From DTDR01 sp964505415 (lineage in GTDB: Bacteria; Hydrothermota; Tepidihabitantia; Tepidihabitantales; DTDR01), in assembly GCA_964505415.1 (NCBI GenBank), contig CAZDHW010000016.1:1-46788 (forward strand): a stretch of 46,788 nucleotides of DNA, in the 5' to 3' direction. This document shows positions 32,681 through 39,701 of the stretch, in pieces. Within the stretch, counting starts at the first letter, position 1, and each line of letters begins with the position of its first letter. The position numbers were made by a program, and so were the translations under genes. A model generated the notes under the pieces. The model searched no databases and was not told where the DNA came from. It saw only the letters and a program-made list of their open reading frames with translations.

Positions 32681-34095
32681 TTTAAAACTATCTTTTTAAT
32701 CAACCTATTTTTCTCGCTAATAAAGACAACCCCTTTTAGTTTATCAATACTTTTTATTTTTTCACCATTAATATTAAAATACTCTTTGCTAAGTAATATT
32801 TTATCAATTGGCCTTTTAACTGGTTTTTCTTTCACAAAACTCAAAGTATCAGGGATACCACAAAAGATATCGGGATTACCTTCTCGGGTATCCGACCAAG
32901 CCATAAAGATTTTTGTTGAATCAATAGCATCTAAACCAATATATTCTCCTAAACGACCAGCATCAACTGGTGGCGGAAAAAGATTAGGATTGGAAGAAAC
33001 AGTAGTTACCCTTTTATTAGGTGTCCAAGTTAATCCACCGTCATAAGAAGAGGTGAGATAGACATCAAATAATAAATTATTTGGGTCTAATCTTCGGTCA
33101 TAAAAAATCACATGAATCGCTCCGTTATTGTCAACCTTTAGCCACGGATGAAATTGGTCACGCAAATTACCCAGAGAGTCGTCATTCAGCCTTATCGGAT
33201 TTGACCAAGTATTGCCACCATCGGTTGAACGAGTAAAATAGATATCTGTCTCTTCGGTTGTTGGTCCATAGTCCATATAGGCAATGTAAATATTTCCGGA
33301 ATAGGGAGAATTGCTGATATCAACATCCATTGCCGGAAAGGAAAAAACCAGAATATTCGGATTTATATAGCCATAGCCAAATCTCACATTAGTAACTGTC
33401 CGGTCCTCTCCCCAGGTTAAACCTCCATCAGTTGATTTATCTATTCTGATTGACCTGGGCGAAGATAATCTTACCCAAGCAAGGTAAACTTCGCCATTAG
33501 GGCCAATAGCCCCTACCGGCCATTGCACCGAAGCACTACCATCACTTACTGGAATTGGCAAAGACCAATTTAATCCCCGGTCAGTAGAGCGGGAAATCAT
33601 AATTTTGGTATCATAAAATCTTGTCCAAAAAACATATAAATTGTTTTGAAAAGGTGAATTTGTTCGGTCACAGATAATTAACTCTTTGTCTTCAAAAACA
33701 TTGGGCACCTGATTTACTACCGGAATTGGTTCGGACCAAGTTCTACCGCCATCCGTCGATTTATAAACAAATAATCCATTAGGTTGCGAAGTAGAAACAA
33801 AAGATAAAAGGCAAGCATAGAAATTCCCCTCTTTATCTACTGTTAAACCTGGGTCTGACTGATAAGGATATTGGGGCTCATAAAATAAAGTATCACGCCA
33901 AGTTAAGCCACCATCAAAAGAATAACCAACACCCACCCGACGATAGCCAAGACGAAAATCTCGCCAGACACAGACTAAATTATTATGATTTAAAGGGTTT
34001 ACAACGATCTGACATTCATTTTGTAATTGGGTTGTGGGGTCAGAATTGATTTTTATATTTAAATAGGTAAATAACAGGAAGATAATTAAGCTCAT
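32677..34095 (-). CDS. Exported Asp-box (sialidase-like) propeller protein with sorting tail
   Basis: 472 residues. A signal peptide (about 1-15) is followed by six bladed repeats, each with an Asp box S-x-D-G-G-x-T-W: 'SFDGGLTWRD', 'STDGGRTWSEP', 'STDRGLNWSLP', 'STDGGLTWGED', 'STDGGNTWSNP' and 'SYDGGLTWTP'. The propeller resembles exo-alpha-sialidases and BNR-repeat proteins. The sialidase arginine triad cannot be confirmed by eye, so enzymatic activity is not claimed. The end, 'FNINGEKIKSIDKLKGVVFI', then 'SEKNRLIKKIVLK', is the sorting tail. It is embedded in a redox operon, sharing 4-base overlaps with the flavoprotein and thioredoxin-like genes. Confidence 0.9.
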   Translation of the reverse strand: MSLIIFLLFTYLNIKINSDPTTQLQNECQIVVNPLNHNNLVCVWRDFRLGYRRVGVGYSFDGGLTWRDTLFYEPQYPYQSDPGLTVDKEGNFYACLLSFVSTSQPNGLFVYKSTDGGRTWSEPIPVVNQVPNVFEDKELIICDRTNSPFQNNLYVFWTRFYDTKIMISRSTDRGLNWSLPIPVSDGSASVQWPVGAIGPNGEVYLAWVRLSSPRSIRIDKSTDGGLTWGEDRTVTNVRFGYGYINPNILVFSFPAMDVDISNSPYSGNIYIAYMDYGPTTEETDIYFTRSTDGGNTWSNPIRLNDDSLGNLRDQFHPWLKVDNNGAIHVIFYDRRLDPNNLLFDVYLTSSYDGGLTWTPNKRVTTVSSNPNLFPPPVDAGRLGEYIGLDAIDSTKIFMAWSDTREGNPDIFCGIPDTLSFVKEKPVKRPIDKILLSKEYFNINGEKIKSIDKLKGVVFISEKNRLIKKIVLK

Positions 34096-34658
34096 AACCT
34101 ATCAAGCATCAAACCTAAGGAATAAGCCTTTTTTAATAATTTCTTGTCTTCCAAAACTTCAGTCTTTTTGTATTGATAGCCAAAACCTTTAATTGTTTTT
34201 ATCACATTAATCTTGTGCCATCTTAAAACCCTTTTTATATCTTTAATCACTTCATCATAAACATTCTCTTTTCCCCATCCGTAAGTTATTACTAAAACCG
34301 CTTTAAGATTTTTATTAACTTTTGGTGCTTTTGGGTGAATATAAGGAAAAAGACGGTCAATAAAAAGTTTTGTTTGGGCACTCACATAATTCATATAAAT
34401 TGGTGAACCGATAATAAGGAAATCTATTTTCTTTAAAAGCTGATAAATCTTTTGCATATCATCTTTTTGACAACAACCGAAATTATCCAGGCAGAAATAG
34501 CAAGATTGGCAAGGATTAATCTTCAGTTCGTGAAGAAAATATTTATGGATTTTTACTTTTTTATTTCTTTCTTTTATACCTTCTAAAATTTTATCAACTA
34601 AAACTGCGGTGTTTCCTTCTTTTCGAGCACTACCAATAAGCGCTAATACTTCTTTCAT
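34092..34658 (-). CDS. Isf-like iron-sulfur flavoprotein (NADPH-FMN reductase family)
   Basis: 188 residues. The flavodoxin-like FMN domain opens 'MKEVLALIGSARKEGNTAVL'. At about residues 49-62, 'NPCQSCYFCLDNFGCCQKDD' is a compact C-x2-C-x2-C-x5-C(C) motif characteristic of Isf, which carries FMN and a [4Fe-4S] cluster. 'IGSPIYMNYVSAQTKLFIDR' follows the FMN phosphate site. Isf in methanogens can reduce oxygen or peroxide with ferredoxin; here the neighbours HdrABC-MvhD suggest ferredoxin-linked electron flow. That link is inference from context. Confidence 0.88.
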   Translation of the reverse strand: MKEVLALIGSARKEGNTAVLVDKILEGIKERNKKVKIHKYFLHELKINPCQSCYFCLDNFGCCQKDDMQKIYQLLKKIDFLIIGSPIYMNYVSAQTKLFIDRLFPYIHPKAPKVNKNLKAVLVITYGWGKENVYDEVIKDIKRVLRWHKINVIKTIKGFGYQYKKTEVLEDKKLLKKAYSLGLMLDRL

Positions 34659-34661
34659 AAC

Positions 34662-35255
34662 TCAAATTGCTCCTTTACCTCTTTTAATTGGTAAAACATC
34701 TAAATTGCTTTTTAAAAGAGCTTCTACCGGGTGAAAACCTAAAACAATATTTCCTAATAAAGATATAGCCAGCTGACTCCCTTCTCTATTTTCAGGCACC
34801 TTAATTTTTAATTCCTCAAATATTTCATCTAATTCTTTTTGCCTTTTTTTAGGGCGACTTCTAAAATTGATATCTTCTTGTTCTAATATCCAATTTAAAG
34901 CGTATAAAATATATTCTAAATCATAACCGGGTAAATTTTTTACCTCTTTTTCATATTTTTTTAAAACTTCTTTCACTGCTTCCCCTTGCCAAATTTTTAT
35001 AATCGCCTCAAATACCTTTTTAGCCTTTTCTTTATTATTACAAATTTTGCCATACAAATCAATAGCAAAATGGGCGTGTTTAGGAGTATAATATTTTAGG
35101 GGTTCTGTTTGATAAATAGTTTTTACTTTAAAATCTTTTTCTGATTTTTTATTTTCGGTTTTTATTATTATCCAACCATTATTAAGTTCTATCTTTGCAA
35201 GTATCTTCTTACCTCGAATCTTCTCGCCAATTTCAATTTTTTTAATCATTTCCAA
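34662..35255 (-). CDS. Unknown protein paired with a DNA methyltransferase
   Basis: 197 residues. It overlaps the methyltransferase gene by 10 bases. The N-terminal 60 residues look like a small beta domain ('KIRGKKILAKIELNNGWIII'). The centre is helical ('KHAHFAIDLYGKICNNKEKA', 'DLEYILYALNWILEQEDINF' then 'RSRPKKRQKELDEIFEELK'), and the end has 'GSQLAISLLGNIVLGFHPVE' then 'ALLKSNLDVLP'. I do not recognise the family or see a PD-(D/E)xK or HNH motif. It could be a cognate restriction enzyme with a divergent fold, a specificity factor, or an unrelated partner. Confidence 0.75.
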   Translation of the reverse strand: MEMIKKIEIGEKIRGKKILAKIELNNGWIIIKTENKKSEKDFKVKTIYQTEPLKYYTPKHAHFAIDLYGKICNNKEKAKKVFEAIIKIWQGEAVKEVLKKYEKEVKNLPGYDLEYILYALNWILEQEDINFRSRPKKRQKELDEIFEELKIKVPENREGSQLAISLLGNIVLGFHPVEALLKSNLDVLPIKRGKGAI

Positions 35256-36145
35256 AAACTTGATAACTTTAATGGCTTCTCATCTTTCTTTGGTTTTCTA
35301 AAAACAAAAATATGCTCATGCATTATTTTATAAAAATCGTAATATTTTTTTCGCCAAACAGTTCGATTAGTAGTAACATTGTGTTGAAGTTTAATAATAT
35401 CTTCTTTTAAAATAAAACCAACTTCTAAAAACTTTTCCATAACTCGATAGGCAAGAGGAATATAATGTTTGTGCTTTCGCGTATCACCAATAAGAATTGC
35501 ACAGTATTTATTTTCTTTTAAAACTCTAAAAGATTCTTTAGCAATTTCTTTAATTGCTTCTAAATAATCCTCAAATTTTAATTTAGAAATATCACCTTTT
35601 ACTTCGCCTTCTGAATAACCAATAATATTAAAATAGGGCGGATGGGTGACTATTAGGTCTATTTCTTCATTTTTTATCAAATCAAGATTTCGAGCATCGC
35701 CAACATAAGTTTTAATTAGTGGTTCTTTATAATCGGAAGAAGGGAAATATTCAAAATCTAAACGATTTCTTGTTAAAATTAGGCAATTAGGATTAATGTC
35801 AACACCGATGCCATTCCTTCCTAATAGTTTACATTCAATTAAAGTTGTTCCACTGCCAACCATTTGATCAAGAACATAATCACCAGCATTGGTATATTTC
35901 AAAATTAAATTTCTCGGAATATAAGGCGAAAAATTACCCCGAAAATCACCAATGTGGGTTGCCCAATTTCCTCTATCAGGGAAACTCCAGACAGTTGTTC
36001 CTTCTAAGGAATAACTTTCTTTTGGTGAATACTCTTTTATCTCCCATTTTTTATGCAATCTGATTTTATTTTTTCCAATAATTACAAAATCATTTTCTAA
36101 AAGGAATTTTCGGTATTCTTCATAAGTCAATTCCTTCATTTCCAA
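35246..36145 (-). CDS. DNA N6-adenine/N4-cytosine methyltransferase, gamma-like motif order
   Basis: 299 residues. The SAM site is 'YVLDQMVGSGTTLIECKLLG' (residues 90-109) with 'GVDINPNC' after it. The catalytic motif IV is 'DLIVTHPPYFNIIGYSEGEV' (163-182). The block 'WSFPDRGNWATHIGDFRGNF' then 'SPYIPRNLILKYT' precedes motif I, and the target region (about 200-290) follows motif IV, giving order X-I-IV-TRD. The catalytic tetrapeptide is HPPY rather than the usual (D/N/S)PP(Y/F), seen in some annotated DNA methylases. It overlaps mvhD by 10 bases and the unknown partner by 10, so it is part of the hdr transcript. The recognition site is unknown. Confidence 0.85.
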   Translation of the reverse strand: MEMKELTYEEYRKFLLENDFVIIGKNKIRLHKKWEIKEYSPKESYSLEGTTVWSFPDRGNWATHIGDFRGNFSPYIPRNLILKYTNAGDYVLDQMVGSGTTLIECKLLGRNGIGVDINPNCLILTRNRLDFEYFPSSDYKEPLIKTYVGDARNLDLIKNEEIDLIVTHPPYFNIIGYSEGEVKGDISKLKFEDYLEAIKEIAKESFRVLKENKYCAILIGDTRKHKHYIPLAYRVMEKFLEVGFILKEDIIKLQHNVTTNRTVWRKKYYDFYKIMHEHIFVFRKPKKDEKPLKLSSFWK

Positions 36146-36534
36146 TTTAAGGGACCCAATTTTTTTATTTTTTCAACAAATTCGTTTGCGGCCTTCTGAA
36201 ATTTTTCACCTTCGGCAGCCGAAATAAATTCTAAATGAAGCCTTTCTTCTTCAATTCCTATTTCTTTTAATAATTTTTTCAAAAGAAGAATTCTTTTTAA
36301 AGTCTTTAAATTACCTTGCTGATAATGACAATCTCCTGGATGGCAAGCACCGACAAATACTCCGTCAGCACCATTTTTAAAAGCTAATAAAACAAATTTG
36401 GGGTCTATCCGTCCCGAACATAACACCCTTATTAATCTCATTTCCGGGGCATATTTAAAATGGGAAGTACCGGCCAAATCTGCTCCAGCATAACAACACC
36501 AATTACAAGCAAAACCAACAATTTTTATTTCCAT
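36136..36534 (-). CDS. mvhD: MvhD/HdrA-linked delta subunit (methyl-viologen-reducing hydrogenase delta type)
   Basis: 132 residues, full length for the family. Cysteines lie in 'IVGFACNWCCYAGADLAGTS', 'RVLCSGRIDPKFVLLAFKNG' and 'DGVFVGACHPGDCHYQQGNL', the ligands of the [2Fe-2S] cluster. MvhD connects HdrABC to an electron donor such as a hydrogenase or formate dehydrogenase, and the pair of HdrA and MvhD is the core of flavin-based bifurcating complexes. No hydrogenase or formate dehydrogenase subunit is in the window. The gene overlaps hdrA by 10 bases. Confidence 0.95.
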   Translation of the reverse strand: MEIKIVGFACNWCCYAGADLAGTSHFKYAPEMRLIRVLCSGRIDPKFVLLAFKNGADGVFVGACHPGDCHYQQGNLKTLKRILLLKKLLKEIGIEEERLHLEFISAAEGEKFQKAANEFVEKIKKLGPLNWK

Positions 36535-38477
36535 AATAACCCCTCAATTTGAATTTCAATTTGCTCATCAGTATAATGTTTCATAATGATTGCCCCTGAT
36601 GGGCAAGCTGAAGGACAAACACCACAACCGCGACACAAAGCCTCATTAACTCTCATTACTTTCCTTTCCTTATCAAATTCTAAAGCCGAATAAGGACAAA
36701 GCCCCTCGCAAATATGGCAACCCGAGCAGTATTCTTCACGCACATATGCTTGAATAGGTTCTAAAGTTACTTTTCCTCTATTAAAAAGAGCAATCACACT
36801 ACTGGCTGCTCCTTTTGCGGAAGCCACACTATCCGGAATATCTTTGGGACCTTGGGCACAACCACAAAGATAAATACCATCAATATTAGAATCTACCGGT
36901 CTTAATTTTGGATGGGCTTCTAATAAGAAATTATCAGCCGAAAGAGAAAGTTTTAATTTTTTAGCCAGTTCTAAGGTTTCTTTTCTTGGAACCAAACCAG
37001 TGCCTAAAATCACTAAATCAGCTTCTTCTTCAACAATTTCACCCAAAAGGGTATCTTCTGCCCGAATAATAAGTTTATCACCTTTTTTATAAATCTCCGA
37101 AGGACTACCACGTCGATAAATTATTCCTTCATTTTTTATTCGGGTATAAAATTCTTCAAAGCCTTTACCAAAAGCACGGACATCAATATAAAAAACTGTT
37201 ATTTTACAATCAGGCAGTCTTTCTTTTACTAAATGGGCTTGTTTAGCAATGTACATACAACATACCCTTGAACAATAAGGATTACCAACCGTTTCATCGC
37301 GAGAACCAACACAATGGATAAAAACAATACTTTTTGGAACTTTACCATTTATCTTTATTTCTCCCATAGTAGGACCAGAAGCATTGAGGATTCTTTCAAA
37401 TTGGAGTCCAGTTAAAACTTCGGGATAACGACCATAACCTAATTCGGGTTTTACTTTTGGGTCAAATTCATCGTAACCAGTGGCGATTACCATAGCGCCA
37501 AAGAAAATTTCTTCAAATTCATCTTTATCATCGAATTTAATTGCCTGAGTTGGACATACTCTTTCGCATACCCGGCATCTCTTTGTTTGGAAATAAATAC
37601 AATTTTCTTTATCAATCACTGGTTTATTGGGAACTGCTTGGGGGAAAGGGGTGTAGATTGCTTTTCTTGTGGTTAAATAACAATCAAATTCGGAAGGGAT
37701 TTTTTTAGGACACTTTCTAAAACAAATTCCGCAGCCGATACATTTATCCCAATCAACATATTTTGCCTTTTTTCTTATTTTTACTTTAAAATTACCCACA
37801 TACCCAGAAACATCTTCAATTTCACAATAGGTATACAATTTAATGTAAGGATGTTTGGCTACCTCCACCATTTTTGGAGTTAAAATACAAGCGGAACAAT
37901 CAAGAGTAGGAAAGGTTTTTTCTAACTGTGCCATATGACCACCAATAGAGGGTTCTTTTTCTACCAAATATACTTCGTAACCAGCATCAGCAATGTCTAA
38001 AGCCGCTTGAATACCAGCAATACCGCCACCAATTACTAAAGCTCTTCTTGTTACTGAAACATCTTTTTCAAATAATTCTTCCAATAAAGATGCCCTTAGT
38101 ACCGCAATTCTTGTAATACTTATCGCCTTTTTAGTCGCTTCCTCTCTATCTTCCGTAACCCAAGAAACCTGTTCCCGAATATTTGCCATTTCTAAAAGAT
38201 AGGGGTTAAGGCTTGCTTCTTTTAAAGCCTTTCTAAAAGTCGATTCGTGCATCCGGGGCGAGCAGGAAGCGACAACAATGCGATTAAGTTGATATTCTTT
38301 AATATCCTTTTTAATTAAATCCTGCCCAGGATCAGAACACATGTATAAATAGTCACGAGCAATGACCACATTCTTCATCTTTGAAATCTCTTCAGCCACT
38401 TTTTTTACATCGACAATACCAGCAATATTTGTTCCGCAATGGCAAATATAAACACCAATTCTTATTTCTTTATCCAT
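36525..38477 (-). CDS. hdrA: CoB-CoM heterodisulfide reductase-like subunit A
   Basis: 650 residues, full length. The N-terminal region 'GVYICHCGTNIAGIVDVKKV' and 'RDYLYMCSDPGQDLI' are the HdrA N-terminal cysteine domain. The FAD domain starts at 'ALVIGGGIAGIQAALDIADA' (about 145). 'CSACILTPKMVEVAKHP' follows, then two ferredoxin clusters in the middle ('KCIGCGICFRKCPKKIP', 'RCRVCERVCPTQAI') and two at the C-terminus ('YCSGCHICEGLCPYSAL', 'LCRGCGVCPSACPSGAI'). The FAD is the site of electron bifurcation in studied HdrA proteins. HdrA homologues in non-methanogens reduce various disulfides or link ferredoxin and NAD pools; the physiological partner cannot be read here. AAGGAG precedes the ATG, which overlaps the hdrB stop. 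Confidence 0.96.
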   Translation of the reverse strand: MDKEIRIGVYICHCGTNIAGIVDVKKVAEEISKMKNVVIARDYLYMCSDPGQDLIKKDIKEYQLNRIVVASCSPRMHESTFRKALKEASLNPYLLEMANIREQVSWVTEDREEATKKAISITRIAVLRASLLEELFEKDVSVTRRALVIGGGIAGIQAALDIADAGYEVYLVEKEPSIGGHMAQLEKTFPTLDCSACILTPKMVEVAKHPYIKLYTYCEIEDVSGYVGNFKVKIRKKAKYVDWDKCIGCGICFRKCPKKIPSEFDCYLTTRKAIYTPFPQAVPNKPVIDKENCIYFQTKRCRVCERVCPTQAIKFDDKDEFEEIFFGAMVIATGYDEFDPKVKPELGYGRYPEVLTGLQFERILNASGPTMGEIKINGKVPKSIVFIHCVGSRDETVGNPYCSRVCCMYIAKQAHLVKERLPDCKITVFYIDVRAFGKGFEEFYTRIKNEGIIYRRGSPSEIYKKGDKLIIRAEDTLLGEIVEEEADLVILGTGLVPRKETLELAKKLKLSLSADNFLLEAHPKLRPVDSNIDGIYLCGCAQGPKDIPDSVASAKGAASSVIALFNRGKVTLEPIQAYVREEYCSGCHICEGLCPYSALEFDKERKVMRVNEALCRGCGVCPSACPSGAIIMKHYTDEQIEIQIEGLLWK

Positions 38478-39246
38478 TCTCTTCTCCTTTTATTAAAGAT
38501 AATAAAAAATCAGTAAAATAAAAAACTTTATATTTATTTTGATATTTCTCCAGATTAAATTGGCATAAGGGACAGGTTGTTAAAATCAAAATATTATCCT
38601 TTTTATTTTCTTCAATTGACAAAACAATTTTACTAACACATTCTTTTACTATTTCTTCATTGGCATAAGTAAGATAAGAACCACAGCAACGAGTTTTAAA
38701 GGGAAAATCAACAATCACAAAACCAAGTTTTAAAAAAAAGTTTTCTAACCTTTGGGGGTTTAAATCCGTAGCAAAAAGAGCAATTCCTCTCGGTCGGGTT
38801 AACAGACAGCCATAATAACAGGCTAATGAAAAAGAATTCCTTTTTTTAATTAAAGAAGAAATAACTTCGGTTTTACCTTCTAAAATTTCTAAAAAATGGA
38901 TAATTTTTATTTTTTCTTTTAAAGGTTCTTCCAAATAGGCATCAATTCGGTTTCTTAAAAGCGCTGAAGAGAAATAACTTTCTTGGGCGCGCACTAAAAC
39001 ATTATAACAAGCAGCACAAGCAGTAACCAAAACTCCTTCTTCCTTTTGGGCTGCTAAAAGATTTCTTAAGGGTCCTAAAAATAAAGAAGGAGTATCGTTA
39101 AGGGCAGTATAAATTGCTTGACAACAATACCAAGAAGGAAGTTCGACGAGTTCAATTCCTAAAATATTTCCCAAATTTTTAATACTTTCATCAAACCTTT
39201 TACCGGTAGTTTTTAAGGTACAACCAGGATAATAAGAATATTTCAT
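38470..39246 (-). CDS. hdrB: Heterodisulfide reductase-like subunit B (two CCG domains)
   Basis: 258 residues. Two CCG motifs are present: 'YPGCTLKT ... WYCCQA ... CAACYN' and 'CYYGCLLT ... TRCCGS ... TTCPLCQ'. In HdrB each binds a non-cubane [4Fe-4S] cluster at the disulfide-reducing site. HdrB works with HdrC, which passes electrons from HdrA. The gene is two bases after hdrC and overlaps hdrA by 8, giving the order C-B-A with one transcript. Confidence 0.95.
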   Translation of the reverse strand: MKYSYYPGCTLKTTGKRFDESIKNLGNILGIELVELPSWYCCQAIYTALNDTPSLFLGPLRNLLAAQKEEGVLVTACAACYNVLVRAQESYFSSALLRNRIDAYLEEPLKEKIKIIHFLEILEGKTEVISSLIKKRNSFSLACYYGCLLTRPRGIALFATDLNPQRLENFFLKLGFVIVDFPFKTRCCGSYLTYANEEIVKECVSKIVLSIEENKKDNILILTTCPLCQFNLEKYQNKYKVFYFTDFLLSLIKGEENG

Positions 39247-39248
39247 AA

Positions 39249-39644
39249 TTAATAAAAAGCCATTTTTCTTATAAAAGCAATAAAAAGTTGCTGCGGACCA
39301 AAAGAAAGCAGCTTTTTATCAATTTTATCAACTTCAAAAAATAAAGGCAGCTTTAACTTTGCCAATTCCCTTAAATAAATATGTCTTAAAGCATCCGCAA
39401 CCCGTGAAAAATCAATATTTTTTCGACATCTTGCCTGACAAGAAAGACAAGAGGCACAAAGCCAAATAGTATTTTTTTCTAAAACTTCCTTTTTGTTATT
39501 TACAAGATAAGCAATCAATTTTTGAGGCGAAACTTCCATAAATTTGCTTACTGGGCAAGAAGCCGAACAGGCACCGCATTGAATACATTTAAAAATATTT
39601 TCGTCACAAATATTTAAAAATTCCTCCAAAATATTTAATTCCAT
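39249..39644 (-). CDS. hdrC: Heterodisulfide reductase-like subunit C
   Basis: 131 residues with two cluster motifs 'FKCIQCGACSASCPVSKF' and 'LCASCLSCQARCRKNIDF'. HdrC carries two [4Fe-4S] clusters between HdrA and HdrB and is soluble in the MvhADG-HdrABC-type complexes. It is the first gene of a ten-gene run. The promoter at 39654-39681 puts transcription about three bases before the ATG, so this long mRNA should be nearly leaderless. Confidence 0.95.
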   Translation of the reverse strand: MELNILEEFLNICDENIFKCIQCGACSASCPVSKFMEVSPQKLIAYLVNNKKEVLEKNTIWLCASCLSCQARCRKNIDFSRVADALRHIYLRELAKLKLPLFFEVDKIDKKLLSFGPQQLFIAFIRKMAFY

Positions 39645-39653
39645 AATTTCAAA

Positions 39654-39681
39654 ATTATATTTATTTTCATTTTAAAATCAA
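39654..39681 (-). promoter_or_regulatory. Promoter of the hdr operon (predicted near-leaderless)
   Basis: On the minus strand TTGATT (39676-39681), 16 bases, TATAAT (39654-39659). The ATG at 39644 is ten bases after the -10 without a Shine-Dalgarno. Confidence 0.7.
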
Positions 39682-39701
39682 TATAATAATATATAATTAA
39701 T

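Noticed and set aside
32677..34095. Active sialidase
   Set aside because: Asp boxes alone do not show catalysis; the arginine triad and nucleophile could not be confirmed.
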